NCBI GenBank assembly: GCA_020630695.1
Contig: JAHDIS010000010.1
Location: 1 to 64,000, forward strand
Length of the DNA: 64,000 nt
From: Paracoccaceae bacterium
GTDB lineage: Bacteria; Pseudomonadota; Alphaproteobacteria; Rhodobacterales; Rhodobacteraceae
Direction: 5' to 3'
The notes under the pieces are model-generated. The model had not been told where the DNA came from. It saw nothing but the letters and a program-made list of their open reading frames with translations, and searched no databases. Positions within the stretch are counted from its first letter, which is position 1, and each line of letters opens with the position of its first letter. Positions 16,773 to 25,218 of the stretch are shown here, one piece after another. A program made the position numbers and the translations under genes.

Positions 16773-17578
16773 CAATAAATCCCGCCTTCTTCGGTTTTGC
16801 CTTCGCGACCGGTCAGCGATCGCCACGCGCCAACGGACGTGGCGGCTGCCTGTGCCAGCAATCGTGAATCGCCACTGACCGTGGTCAGGTTGAAGCCCCA
16901 GCCGATGGCCTGGGCTGCATACTCGGCAGTCCCGCAATGAAGACAGGCCGCGATTCCATTTGCTTTGCAGACCGCGGCGATGCGCTGGATCAGTTCGATC
17001 ATTTCCGGCTCTTGCCGGTCCAGCGCGGGCGGGAGCCGCCCTTGCTGCGTGCCCAGCGTCAGATCGGCGGGTCCGACATAGATGCCGTCCAGTCCGGGCG
17101 TTGCGGCGATCTCTTCCAAGTTTTTGACGCCGTCTGCTGTTTCGATCATGGCAAGCGCCAGCACTTCATCGTTGGCGTCGGCCCCATATCCGGGCATTGC
17201 CACAACCGCGCGGGTTGGCCCAAAGCTGCGCTGCCCCAACGGTGGATACCGCATGTAGGAAACGAATTCCTCTGCTTCGGTGCGGCTGTTGATCATCGGG
17301 CAAATGATGCCCATCGCGCCCGCATCCAGCGCTTTCATGACGTAGCCGGGGTCGCGCCATGGCACGCGGGCCATCAATGTCGCGCCCGAGGCCCGCATCG
17401 CCTGAAGCATCGGCAGGGTTTCCGAATAGTCCAGTGCGCCGTGCTGCATATCGATTGTGACACTGTCATAACCCTGAGCGGCCATGATCTCGGCGGTGAA
17501 GGGGTTTCCGATGGAGCACCAGCCATTCAGGACTGGCTGGCCCTGGGCCCAAAGCTGTTTGAGTTTGTTGGATTGCAT
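16772..17578 (-). CDS. HpcH/HpaI-type class II aldolase
   Basis: A 268-residue TIM-barrel protein close to HpaI (4-hydroxy-2-oxoheptanedioate aldolase) and 2-keto-3-deoxy-sugar-acid aldolases. Predicted key residues are His46 (DMQHG), Arg71 (ARVPW), and the metal ligands Glu146 (IETADG) and Asp172 (GPADL), nearly the same numbers as in HpaI. The reaction is reversible cleavage of a 2-oxo-4-hydroxy acid to pyruvate or hydroxypyruvate plus an aldehyde. The aldehyde dehydrogenase gene lies 8 nt upstream and the hydroxyacid dehydrogenase downstream, so both products of a cleavage could be handled by neighbours. The actual substrate is unknown. Confidence 0.87.
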   Translation of the reverse strand: MQSNKLKQLWAQGQPVLNGWCSIGNPFTAEIMAAQGYDSVTIDMQHGALDYSETLPMLQAMRASGATLMARVPWRDPGYVMKALDAGAMGIICPMINSRTEAEEFVSYMRYPPLGQRSFGPTRAVVAMPGYGADANDEVLALAMIETADGVKNLEEIAATPGLDGIYVGPADLTLGTQQGRLPPALDRQEPEMIELIQRIAAVCKANGIAACLHCGTAEYAAQAIGWGFNLTTVSGDSRLLAQAAATSVGAWRSLTGREGKTEEGGIY

Positions 17579-17586
17579 GATGGACC

Positions 17587-19017
17587 TCAGAGAACGATTT
17601 GAGAAAGTTTGGTGTCGAGGTAGTCCTCGATGCCTTCGCAGCCGCCTTCGCGGCCAAGTCCCGAATAATTGGTGCCACCAAATGGCGCTTCGGACGCGGC
17701 CAGCGCAAAGGAGTTGATCCCGACCATGCCTGCCTTTAGCGTTCTGGTGGCCGTGCGTGCGCGGTCTGCGCTGCGGGTAAATGCATAGGCGGACAGACCC
17801 ATTTGCGATGCATTGGCGCGTTCCAGCGCTTCGTCGTCATCACGGAAACGGGTGATTGCAGCAATCGGGCCAAAGTTTTCTTCGGCAAAGACCCGCATGT
17901 CATCGGAAACGTTGCTCAGCACGGTGGGTTCATAGAAATGGCCGGCGTCAAAACCTTTGGCGGGCTGTCCGCCGGCTTCAAGCACCGCGCCGCGTTGCAC
18001 GGCATCCTGAACAACGGCGTCCACGTCCCGTAGACGCCCCGCATTGATCAGAGGGCCCATCTCGGTCGCCTCGTCTTGGCCATCGCCAAGTTTGATCGCT
18101 TTCGCCCGCTGGGCAAATTCGGCAACAAATGCATCGTGCAGGGACTCGTGCACAAAGAAGCGGTCGGGCGTTACGCAGACCTGCCCGGCGTTTCCAAATT
18201 TGGAGGGAACACAGGCATCCAGCGCCGCGCTCAGATCGGCGTCGTCAAAGATGATGCATGGCGCGTTGCCCCCGAGTTCCATTGAGACCTTTTTGACCGT
18301 AGCTGCGGCGTCGCGGATCATCTGCTGACCCACGCGGGTCGACCCGGTCAAGGACACTTTGCGAACGCGCGGGTCGGCCATGACGGGCTCATAGGTGTTG
18401 GCCGTCGAGCCAACGACGAGATTGACCGCGCCATCCGGAAAGCCGCCAGCCCGCAGGCAATCGACCATGACCATGGCCACGCCCGGAGTCTGCGACGACG
18501 GACGCAATACCACGGGACATCCCGCTGCAAGGGCGGGGGCCAGTTTGCGCGCAGGCAGCGAGGCTGGAAAATTCCATGCGGTAAACGCACCGACGATGCC
18601 CACAGGTTCCTTGGTTACCTCGAACCTGCCGCCCGGCACGCGGCTTTCGACAATGCGCCCATAGATGCGACGGGCCTCTTCGGCGTACCAGCGGAATTGA
18701 TCCACCGACAATCCCCATTCACGGGCCGATTGTGCGATTGGTTTTCCGGTCTCAAGGGTGATCATCCGGGCCGCTTCTTGGCTGCGGGTGGCCATTTCAT
18801 CAGCAACGCGATGCAGCGCATCAGCGCGTGCAAAACCGCCCATGTCTTGGAGCGGAGCAAGCGCCTCTGCGGCCGAATCAATCGCCTGTTTGGTGTCTTG
18901 AACCGACGCTGTTGCAACAGATCCCAACGCCTGTTCGGTCGCCGGTGAGTGCACTTCCGATTGCGTGTCGGAAGACCGCCAAGCCCCTTTAATATATAGG
19001 CCAAATGCGTCGTACAT
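17587..19017 (-). CDS. NAD(P)-dependent aldehyde dehydrogenase (succinate-semialdehyde dehydrogenase-like)
   Basis: This 476-residue full-length aldehyde dehydrogenase begins with MYDAFGLYIKGAW; an upstream in-frame ATG at 19113 would extend into the divergent promoter and lacks family similarity. It has the cofactor-site TAWNFP and SLTGSTRVGQ motifs, the general base glutamate in MELGGNAP and the nucleophilic cysteine in NAGQVCVTPDR. It belongs with the GabD-like group that oxidises small semialdehydes and glycolaldehyde-type compounds. As first gene of the minus-strand operon and next to the aldolase, it probably oxidises the aldehyde cleavage product. Confidence 0.86.
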   Translation of the reverse strand: MYDAFGLYIKGAWRSSDTQSEVHSPATEQALGSVATASVQDTKQAIDSAAEALAPLQDMGGFARADALHRVADEMATRSQEAARMITLETGKPIAQSAREWGLSVDQFRWYAEEARRIYGRIVESRVPGGRFEVTKEPVGIVGAFTAWNFPASLPARKLAPALAAGCPVVLRPSSQTPGVAMVMVDCLRAGGFPDGAVNLVVGSTANTYEPVMADPRVRKVSLTGSTRVGQQMIRDAAATVKKVSMELGGNAPCIIFDDADLSAALDACVPSKFGNAGQVCVTPDRFFVHESLHDAFVAEFAQRAKAIKLGDGQDEATEMGPLINAGRLRDVDAVVQDAVQRGAVLEAGGQPAKGFDAGHFYEPTVLSNVSDDMRVFAEENFGPIAAITRFRDDDEALERANASQMGLSAYAFTRSADRARTATRTLKAGMVGINSFALAASEAPFGGTNYSGLGREGGCEGIEDYLDTKLSQIVL

Positions 19018-19172
19018 ATGCGATTTTCCCCTTGGGTGATGGTCGTTGTCCCGCTCAGTTCTGCAATGGCTTGCAACAAATTCGAGCAATTTCGCAATAA
19101 TCGTTGCAGACATTGAATTTTGTCAATAAGCATTCCAATGCGAGTTTTCGAACCGCCAGTGGAGGAGCCGAA
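19018..19172. promoter_or_regulatory. divergent promoter region between the aldehyde dehydrogenase and iolD-like operons
   Basis: This 155-bp AT-richer segment must hold both promoters. It contains an inverted repeat TGCAAC (19072-19077) / GTTGCA (19103-19108) around two GCAAT-type half sites, and a second, ATTGA (19112-19116) / TCAAT (19123-19127). The second resembles the TGAA...TTCA-like sites reported for RpiR-family regulators. GGAGGAG at 19161-19167 is the ribosome binding site of the iolD-like gene. The assignment to the RpiR protein at 13780-14658 is inference. Confidence 0.4.
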
Positions 19173-21032
19173 ATGACAGCAAAAACCGTCAAGCTGACAG
19201 TGGGTCAGGCGCTTGTGCGTTACCTGATCAACCAGCACACCGAAATCGATGGCGAACGGGTTCAATTGTTTGCCGGTGTGTTCGGTATCTTCGGGCACGG
19301 CAACGTCACCTGTCTTTCCGAAGCGCTGGAGCAGGTTCAGGATGTGCTGCCAACATGGCGCGGTCAGAACGAGCAATCGATGGCGCTTGCGGCGATCGGC
19401 TACGGAAAGGCGAAACTGCGCCGCCAGATCATGATCGCAACCACGTCCGTTGGCCCGGGCGCCACGAACATGGTGACTGCGGCAGGCGTTGCGCATGCCA
19501 ACCGTTTGCCGGTTCTGCTGTTGTCCGGTGATACCTATAACAACCGGCTTCCGGACCCGGTGTTGCAACAGGTCGAACACTTCGGCGAGCCGTCCACAAC
19601 CGTGAACGACAGTTTCCGCGCCGTGTCGCGGTTCTGGGATCGGATCACGCACCCAGCGCAGATTTTGTCGTCTCTGCCGCAGGCGGTAGCGACCATGATG
19701 GACCCGGCCGATTGTGGCCCGGCGTTTATTGGTTTGCCGCAGGATATTCAGGAAATTGCCTACGACTACCCGGTTGCGTTCTTTGAGCCGACGCTTTGGA
19801 CCATTCCACGCAATCGTCCGGATCGTGATCAGGTGGCGGCTGCGGCTGAATTGCTGAAAACTGCCAAGAAGCCTCTGATCATCTCTGGCGGTGGCGTGCG
19901 GTATTCAGGTGCAGGCAAGGCCTTGGCCGATTTCGCAAAGGCGCGCGGCATTCCAATGGCCGAAACCATCGCGGGCAAAGGCGCGGTCGTGCATGACCAT
20001 CCTGCCTACGTCGGGGCAATCGGCATCGAGGGCACGGACGCTGCGAAGGTGCTGGCGGAAAACGCAGATGTTGTCGTTGCGGTCGGCACGCGGCTGCAGG
20101 ATTTCACGACCGGGTCCTGGACGACCTTTGCGCCGGACAGTCGGTTCATCAATATCAACGCGGCGCGTTTTGATGCGCGCAAACATGGATCTCTGCCGGT
20201 GGTCGGTGACGCGCTTGAGTGTATCTCCGAACTGGATCAGGCGATTGGCGACTGGGTTTGTGAGCCTGCAAGGATGGACGAAGCGCGCGGGCTTTATGCA
20301 GACTGGAACCAGATGCTGGACGAAGGTCAGGCCGCGACCAATGCGGCTGTGCCGAGCTATGCGCAGGTCATCGGGGTTGTCAACAAAATCGCCCGTCCCG
20401 AGGATACCATGGTTACTGCGGCGGGTGGCCTGCCCGGTGAAACTGTCAAGAACTGGCGCGTGAAAGCGCCCAATTCCTATGATTGTGAATTCGGGTTTTC
20501 CTGCATGGGCTACGAAATTGCCGGTGCTTGGGGGCACGCGATGGCCAAGGACGGCGACGGCGTTCCAATCGTCATGGTCGGTGATGGTTCCTACATGATG
20601 ATGAATTCAGACATTCATTCGTCAGTTTTGTCTGGTCACAAAATGATCGTGGTTGTTTGCGACAACGGCGGGTTTGGCGTCATCAACCGTTTGCAGACCG
20701 GCATGGGTGTGCCTGGCTTCAACAACTTGTTGAAAGACAGCCGTGTTGTGAACAAGCAAAACCCGCGCCGTGTCGACTTTGCCAAACATGCCGAAGCCAT
20801 GGGTGCATATGCGCGCCACTGCGACAGCCTCGCCGATCTTGAGGCGGCGATGGAGTGGGCGCTGACAACGGATGGTACGACGGTCATCAGTATTGAATCG
20901 GATGCCTACACGTGGACCCCGGGCGGTGCCGATTGGTATGTCGGGGTCCCGGAAATCAATGACCGCGAAAGCATCCGCGAGGCCCGCAAAGGACAAGAGG
21001 CGTTCCGCGCGAAACAGCGGCAGGGCATCTGA
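19173..21032 (+). CDS. iolD: thiamine-diphosphate-dependent 3D-(3,5/4)-trihydroxycyclohexane-1,2-dione hydrolase (IolD)
   Basis: A 619-residue ThDP enzyme. The N-terminal PYR domain includes GQNEQSMALAA with the cofactor-activating Glu67. After a central domain, the C-terminal PP domain carries the magnesium/ThDP motif from GDGSYMM to CDNGGFG at about residues 470-500. LPQDIQEIAYDYP and the length are typical of IolD, which opens the cyclohexanedione ring to 5-deoxy-D-glucuronate in inositol breakdown. GGAGGAG precedes the ATG. The IolB isomerase that uses its product is in the window at 36158-36964, but iolC, iolE and iolJ are not nearby. An SDR follows after 24 nt. Confidence 0.9.
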   Translation: MTAKTVKLTVGQALVRYLINQHTEIDGERVQLFAGVFGIFGHGNVTCLSEALEQVQDVLPTWRGQNEQSMALAAIGYGKAKLRRQIMIATTSVGPGATNMVTAAGVAHANRLPVLLLSGDTYNNRLPDPVLQQVEHFGEPSTTVNDSFRAVSRFWDRITHPAQILSSLPQAVATMMDPADCGPAFIGLPQDIQEIAYDYPVAFFEPTLWTIPRNRPDRDQVAAAAELLKTAKKPLIISGGGVRYSGAGKALADFAKARGIPMAETIAGKGAVVHDHPAYVGAIGIEGTDAAKVLAENADVVVAVGTRLQDFTTGSWTTFAPDSRFININAARFDARKHGSLPVVGDALECISELDQAIGDWVCEPARMDEARGLYADWNQMLDEGQAATNAAVPSYAQVIGVVNKIARPEDTMVTAAGGLPGETVKNWRVKAPNSYDCEFGFSCMGYEIAGAWGHAMAKDGDGVPIVMVGDGSYMMMNSDIHSSVLSGHKMIVVVCDNGGFGVINRLQTGMGVPGFNNLLKDSRVVNKQNPRRVDFAKHAEAMGAYARHCDSLADLEAAMEWALTTDGTTVISIESDAYTWTPGGADWYVGVPEINDRESIREARKGQEAFRAKQRQGI

Positions 21033-21056
21033 TGGCTGCGGGCGAGGGATAAGTCA

Positions 21057-21872
21057 GTGAACCGCGTGGATGGAAAGGTCGCCTTGGTGACCGGCGGAAC
21101 GCAGGGATTGGGCGAAGCGATCGCGCGCCAACTGGCCGAGGCCGGTGCCAAGGGTCTGGCCATCGTCGGCCGGGATCAGAGCAAGGGTGAGGCCACAGCC
21201 AGGCGGATTGAAACCGAGACCGGTGTGCCTGTGCTGATGGTTGCGGCTGATCTGGCTGACATCGATGCGGTTCAGGGGATCGTTGCCGGGGTGGATCAGC
21301 GTTTCGGTCAGCTGGACATTCTGGTCAATGCCGCCGGGTTCACGGATCGCGGCAATCTGCTGAACACAACACCAGAGCTCTTTGATCAGATGATGGCTGT
21401 CAACGTCCGCGCGCCGTTTTTCCTGATGCAGGCGGCCATTGGTGTGATGGAGCGCGAGAATTGCGAAGGCCGCATCGTTAACATCGGTTCAACATCCGAG
21501 AGGGCAGGGCAGCCGTTTCTTGCGCCCTATTGTGCATCAAAAGGCGCATTGGCCACGCTGACCCGTCACGCAGGATTTGCGCTGATGAGAAATCGCATCC
21601 ACGTCAATCAACTCGATATTGGCTGGATGGCGTCTGATCATGAGCGCAAGATCCAAATCGAAGAGACGGGTGATCCGGATTGGGAAGAAAAGGCAAAGGC
21701 CCAATTGCCCTTCGGGCGACTGCTTGATCCAAAGGAAGTTGCACGTGCCGTGCTGTGGATGGCTTCGGATGACAGCGGAATGATGACAGGGGCCGTCATC
21801 CACTATGATCAATCGGTTTGGGGCGGCTACGACGGACAGGCGCCTGCACCCGAAAACCCACTGAAACCGTGA
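21057..21872 (+). CDS. short-chain dehydrogenase/reductase
   Basis: This 271-residue classical SDR has the cofactor motif TGGTQGLG (residues 12-19), NAAG (about 90-93), and the catalytic Ser (IGSTSE), Tyr and Lys (APYCASKGA). The GTG start at 21057 is preceded by GAGGG. A C-terminal tail of about 20 residues (GGYDGQAPAPENP) goes beyond the usual fold. It is the second gene of the iolD-like operon, so oxidation of a cyclitol or sugar hydroxyl group is the likely role. The family alone does not fix the substrate, and the gene might also reduce an intermediate. Confidence 0.86.
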   Translation: MNRVDGKVALVTGGTQGLGEAIARQLAEAGAKGLAIVGRDQSKGEATARRIETETGVPVLMVAADLADIDAVQGIVAGVDQRFGQLDILVNAAGFTDRGNLLNTTPELFDQMMAVNVRAPFFLMQAAIGVMERENCEGRIVNIGSTSERAGQPFLAPYCASKGALATLTRHAGFALMRNRIHVNQLDIGWMASDHERKIQIEETGDPDWEEKAKAQLPFGRLLDPKEVARAVLWMASDDSGMMTGAVIHYDQSVWGGYDGQAPAPENPLKP

Positions 21873-22014
21873 ATAAAAATGGGAACAATTGTTGAAGTGC
21901 AAACAGACGGTGGATAAGGTTCATATAGCGCTATCATCGCCTGGCGACGCGCTCAAAAAATACCGCTTTGCGTATGCGGAGCTGGTCACGACCCCACACG
22001 ACTGGGGCAATAGG

Positions 22015-22028
22015 GTCTGAATTCAGAC
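22015..22028 (+). promoter_or_regulatory. 14-bp perfect palindrome upstream of the ABC binding-protein gene, candidate operator
   Basis: GTCTGAATTCAGAC lies 51 nt before the start codon of the sugar-binding protein. Two shorter perfect palindromes, AACAATTGTT (21884-21893) and ATAGCGCTAT (21925-21934), lie farther upstream in the same 206-bp gap. The TGAATTCA core resembles sites of RpiR-type regulators. The position suggests an operator just downstream of the promoter, or a short leader hairpin. Confidence 0.4.
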
Positions 22029-22078
22029 TTCCGGATAAAGCAAGGTGCGCCGGACACCACATTTTTGGGAGGAACCAA

Positions 22079-22993
22079 ATGAAAAAAGTACTTCTTGCTG
22101 CTGCAGCAGCATCCATGGTGGCAGGCGCAGTCGTCGCCGAAGAACGCTATGTCATGATCACGCACACACAGGGTACAGACCCTTTCTGGCCCGTTGTTGA
22201 AAAGGGTGGTCGCGATGCAGCAGAAGATGTTGGCGCAACTCTGGAATACAACTTCGACGTATCCGGCGACATGGCGGCAATGGCCAAGCTGATCGAAGCT
22301 GCGGCTGCGACCCAGCCTGACGGCATCATCGTTTCGCTTCCTGATGCGGCGGCGCTTGGCCCTGCAATCAAGGCGGCTGTTGCTGACGGCGTTCCAGTTG
22401 TCACAATCAACTCCGGTCTGGAGTCCTCCGCTGAACTGGGTGCTCTGATGCACGTTGGTCAGCCCGAGCGTCTCGCCGGTGAAAAAGCAGGCGCACGTGC
22501 GGCGGCTGAAGGTGTGACCAAAGGCCTGTGCCTGAACCAGGAATCGTTCAACACAGCTCTGGTTGACCGTTGCTCCGGTTACTTTGACGGCATCGGCGGC
22601 GATCTCAACATGATCGACGTTTCGAATGACCCTGCACAGATCGAAACCCGTACAGCTGCTGCTCTTCAGGCAGACGAGTCGATCGACGGCGTTCTGGCTG
22701 TTGGCCCACACGTTTGTGAAGCGGCAACCAAGGCGATCGAAGCCGTTGGCGCTGACGTGCACCTCGCGTGTTTCGACCTCAGCCCAGGTGTTATGGACAT
22801 GATCGAAGACGGTCGCGCCGCATTCACCATCGACCAGCAGCAGCGCCTGCAGGGCTACATGCCCGTTATCGTGCTGCACCTCTACAACAACCACGCTGGT
22901 CTTCTCCCAGGTGCGAACATCCCATCGGGCCCAGGTTTTGTTGATGCATCCAACGCTGCATCGGTCAAAGCCCTCGCTGGCGTCGACAGATAA
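22079..22993 (+). CDS. ABC sugar/polyol substrate-binding protein (periplasmic binding protein type 4)
   Basis: This 304-residue protein has a signal peptide (MKKVLLAAAAASMVAGAVVA, cleaved after about residue 20) and the ribose/galactose-binding fold (TQGTDPFWPVVEKGGRDAAEDVGA; DGIIVSLPDAAALGPAIKAAV; GPGF near the end). It delivers a sugar or cyclitol to the membrane complex encoded by the next two genes. GGGAGG 6 nt before the ATG supports the start. A strong intrinsic terminator separates it from the permease gene, which would make this protein more abundant than the membrane parts. Given the neighbours, inositol or a related polyol is a reasonable guess for the ligand. Confidence 0.87.
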   Translation: MKKVLLAAAAASMVAGAVVAEERYVMITHTQGTDPFWPVVEKGGRDAAEDVGATLEYNFDVSGDMAAMAKLIEAAAATQPDGIIVSLPDAAALGPAIKAAVADGVPVVTINSGLESSAELGALMHVGQPERLAGEKAGARAAAEGVTKGLCLNQESFNTALVDRCSGYFDGIGGDLNMIDVSNDPAQIETRTAAALQADESIDGVLAVGPHVCEAATKAIEAVGADVHLACFDLSPGVMDMIEDGRAAFTIDQQQRLQGYMPVIVLHLYNNHAGLLPGANIPSGPGFVDASNAASVKALAGVDR

Positions 22994-23015
22994 AATCAGC
23001 ACTGCAGAACATAAG

Positions 23016-23045
23016 AACAGGCGGCATCCAGTCGCCTGTTTTTTT
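23016..23045 (+). terminator. intrinsic terminator (attenuating) between binding protein and permease
   Basis: AACAGGCG (23016-23023) and CGCCTGTT (23033-23040) form a perfect 8-bp stem with a 9-nt loop, followed by five more T residues. It lies 22 nt after the binding-protein stop and 36 nt before the permease gene, so read-through would be needed to express the rest of the operon. Confidence 0.85.
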
Positions 23046-23081
23046 AGCTAAAATCAGCGATTAGGAGAGGGGTGCATTCAT

Positions 23082-24194
23082 ATGGCTGACCGAAACGAAG
23101 CCGACCGGCTACAGCAAGAAACCAAGCTACAACGCGCGATGCGACGACCTGAAATTGGCTCGTTCCTCGTGATGGTTGTGATCATCATTGCTTTGGCCAT
23201 CGCATCAGAAGGCAAGTCGTTCAACGCACTTGGTCTGAAAAATAACATTGCCATCATTGCGCAGTACGGGATCATTGCGACAGGCGCTGCGGTTCTCATG
23301 ATTTCCGGAGAATTTGATCTGTCTATCGGATCGATGATCGGTTTTGCCGGTATGTCCATGGCGATGATGCTGAAATGGGGTCTGCCATTTGGGCTGGGCG
23401 AAGCGACACCCTTTACCGCCTTCTTGCTCACACTGGTCATGACACTGGCGATTGGCTGGATCATTGGCAACGTTGTCGTCCGATCGGGGCTTTCGAGCTT
23501 TATCGTGACCCTTGCCTTCCTGTTCTTCCTGCGGGGCGTGACCGAAGTCAGCTTCCGTCTGATCAACAAATCCACACAGATTTCCGGCCTGCCGGACTAC
23601 AAGGAAACCAGCTGGTTTGCCGACCTGATGGGCGGTGAAGTCTTTGGCTGGTTCTATGACCTTTGGTTCATGCTTGGCGGCAACCTAAACCGCCGCGGAG
23701 AGCAATGGGTCGAGGGCTTTGATGCGCGTTTCCTGTGGTGGCTCGTGATTGCCGGCGTTGCATACTTTGTGCTGAGCCGTACACAGATCGGAAACTGGAT
23801 CTACGCGACCGGTGACAATCAGGACGCAGCCCGCGCCAACGGTGTTCCCACCAACAAGGTCAAGATCGGCCTGTTCATGTTCACCGCGTTCTGCGCAACC
23901 ATGTTCGCAGCTTGTCAGGTGTTCGACACCAACACATCTGACGCGGCCAAAGGCAACTTGATGGAACTCTTTGCCATCGCGATTGCCGTTGTTGGCGGCA
24001 CGCTTATGACCGGCGGTTTCGGTTCGATCATCGGTGTTGTTTTCGGGGCGATCACGGTCGGTCTCGTGGCCAACGCGGTGTTCTTTATCCCCGCGATCGA
24101 CGGCGCTTGGTTCCGTGTGTTCCTGGGCGGCATTCTCTTGGCAGCGGTGTTTGCAAACGAACGCATCCGCAAACGCATCACAGGAGGGATTTGA
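23082..24194 (+). CDS. ABC sugar/polyol transporter permease (RbsC/FrcC type)
   Basis: This 370-residue inner-membrane protein belongs to the branched-chain/ribose permease fold (BPD_transp_2), with about ten hydrophobic segments. It includes the conserved ISGEFDLSIGSMIGFAGM stretch near residues 74-91 and an ATGDNQDAARANGVPTNKVK loop near 246-265 that faces the ATPase. A longer insertion around residues 165-215, rich in Trp and Gly, separates two membrane segments. The gene follows a terminator-like hairpin and overlaps closely with the ATPase gene (1 nt gap), so the pair is translated together. Confidence 0.88.
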   Translation: MADRNEADRLQQETKLQRAMRRPEIGSFLVMVVIIIALAIASEGKSFNALGLKNNIAIIAQYGIIATGAAVLMISGEFDLSIGSMIGFAGMSMAMMLKWGLPFGLGEATPFTAFLLTLVMTLAIGWIIGNVVVRSGLSSFIVTLAFLFFLRGVTEVSFRLINKSTQISGLPDYKETSWFADLMGGEVFGWFYDLWFMLGGNLNRRGEQWVEGFDARFLWWLVIAGVAYFVLSRTQIGNWIYATGDNQDAARANGVPTNKVKIGLFMFTAFCATMFAACQVFDTNTSDAAKGNLMELFAIAIAVVGGTLMTGGFGSIIGVVFGAITVGLVANAVFFIPAIDGAWFRVFLGGILLAAVFANERIRKRITGGI

Positions 24195-24195
24195 T

Positions 24196-24966
24196 ATGGC
24201 TACCCCGTATCTTCGCGTCAAAAACCTGGTCAAGCGTTTCGGACCTTTCACCGCGCTGGGCGGTGTTGATCTGGACGTCTATCCCGGCGAAGTGCACTGC
24301 CTTTTGGGGGACAACGGTGCCGGTAAATCGACCCTGATCAAAACCTTGGCTGGTGTTCACCAACCGACCGAGGGCACGATCATGATCGACGACAAACCCG
24401 TCAATTTCCAATCGCCGCGTGATGCGTCTGATGCAGGGATTGGCACGGTTTATCAGGACCTCGCTCTGAACCAGTTGATGAGTGTCACGCGTAACTTCTT
24501 TATGGGCCGAGAATTGAAAGGCCCGTTAGGAACCCTACGCATGGAAGAGATGAACCAGATCGCGCATGATGAAATGCTCAAGATCGGGATCGACTTTTCG
24601 GATCCAACCCAAGCGGTCGGCACCATGTCGGGTGGTCAGCGTCAGACGCTGGCGATTGCCCGGGCTATTTACTTTGGCGCTAAGGTTCTGATCCTTGATG
24701 AACCGACGTCGGCCTTGGGGCAAAAGCAGCAGATGGGCGTTTTGAAAACGATCAAGAGAGTCCGCGCGCGCGGCGATATCGCGATCATCTTCATCACGCA
24801 CAACGAGCTGCATTCGCGCCTTGTTGGCGACCGCTATACCTTCCTCGCACTGGGTAAGGTGATCGGCTCTGGTGTGGCGTCTGAAATCGGTGACGAAGAA
24901 ATGCGTCGTCTGATGGCAGGCGGCACCGACATGGGCGATCTGAAAGAAGAGCTTGCTGCGATCTGA
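24196..24966 (+). CDS. ABC sugar/polyol transporter ATP-binding protein, single-domain (FrcA type)
   Basis: A 256-residue ATPase with Walker A GDNGAGKST, signature MSGGQRQTLAIARA and Walker B VLILDEPTSALG. Ribose-type systems often have a 500-residue tandem ATPase; here there is only one domain, as in fructose (FrcA) transporters of rhizobia, so a homodimer is expected. The ATG at 24196 follows the permease stop by one base and is preceded by GGAGGG. A 12-bp terminator hairpin closes the operon about 60 nt downstream. Confidence 0.88.
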   Translation: MATPYLRVKNLVKRFGPFTALGGVDLDVYPGEVHCLLGDNGAGKSTLIKTLAGVHQPTEGTIMIDDKPVNFQSPRDASDAGIGTVYQDLALNQLMSVTRNFFMGRELKGPLGTLRMEEMNQIAHDEMLKIGIDFSDPTQAVGTMSGGQRQTLAIARAIYFGAKVLILDEPTSALGQKQQMGVLKTIKRVRARGDIAIIFITHNELHSRLVGDRYTFLALGKVIGSGVASEIGDEEMRRLMAGGTDMGDLKEELAAI

Positions 24967-25027
24967 AGCTGGCGACATGGCCTGAGGTTTCGGCAGGCCG
25001 TGTTCCAAAGATCCATAAGAACCAGAA

Positions 25028-25060
25028 AAAGGCCCCACAGATATGTGGGGCCTTTCTTGT
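25028..25060 (+). terminator. intrinsic terminator of the ABC transporter operon
   Basis: AAAGGCCCCACA (25028-25039) and TGTGGGGCCTTT (25044-25055) pair perfectly over 12 bp around a GATA tetraloop, with CTTGT after the stem. The same hairpin preceded by AAAAA could also work on the minus strand for the glycoside hydrolase gene that ends at 25219. Confidence 0.85.
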
Positions 25061-25218
25061 TGACCTGCCTCGGAACGGGTGATGCCGGATTTTGATCGCC
25101 GGTCTTGCCGTTCGGTGCCGCAGTTTGGAATTGCCTCAAATCATTCTGCGGTCGCTTTTGCTCGGTGGCTCATGATGCCCGTTTGAATGCCTTTCTCGAA
25201 AACGGTCGATGTCTTGGA

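Noticed and set aside
19173..21032. The ThDP enzyme as sulfoacetaldehyde acetyltransferase (Xsc), which would complete the DHPS pathway
   Set aside because: Length, the LPQDIQEIAYDYP segment and neighbours match IolD, and it lies about 24 kb from the sulfonate operon with a different regulator.
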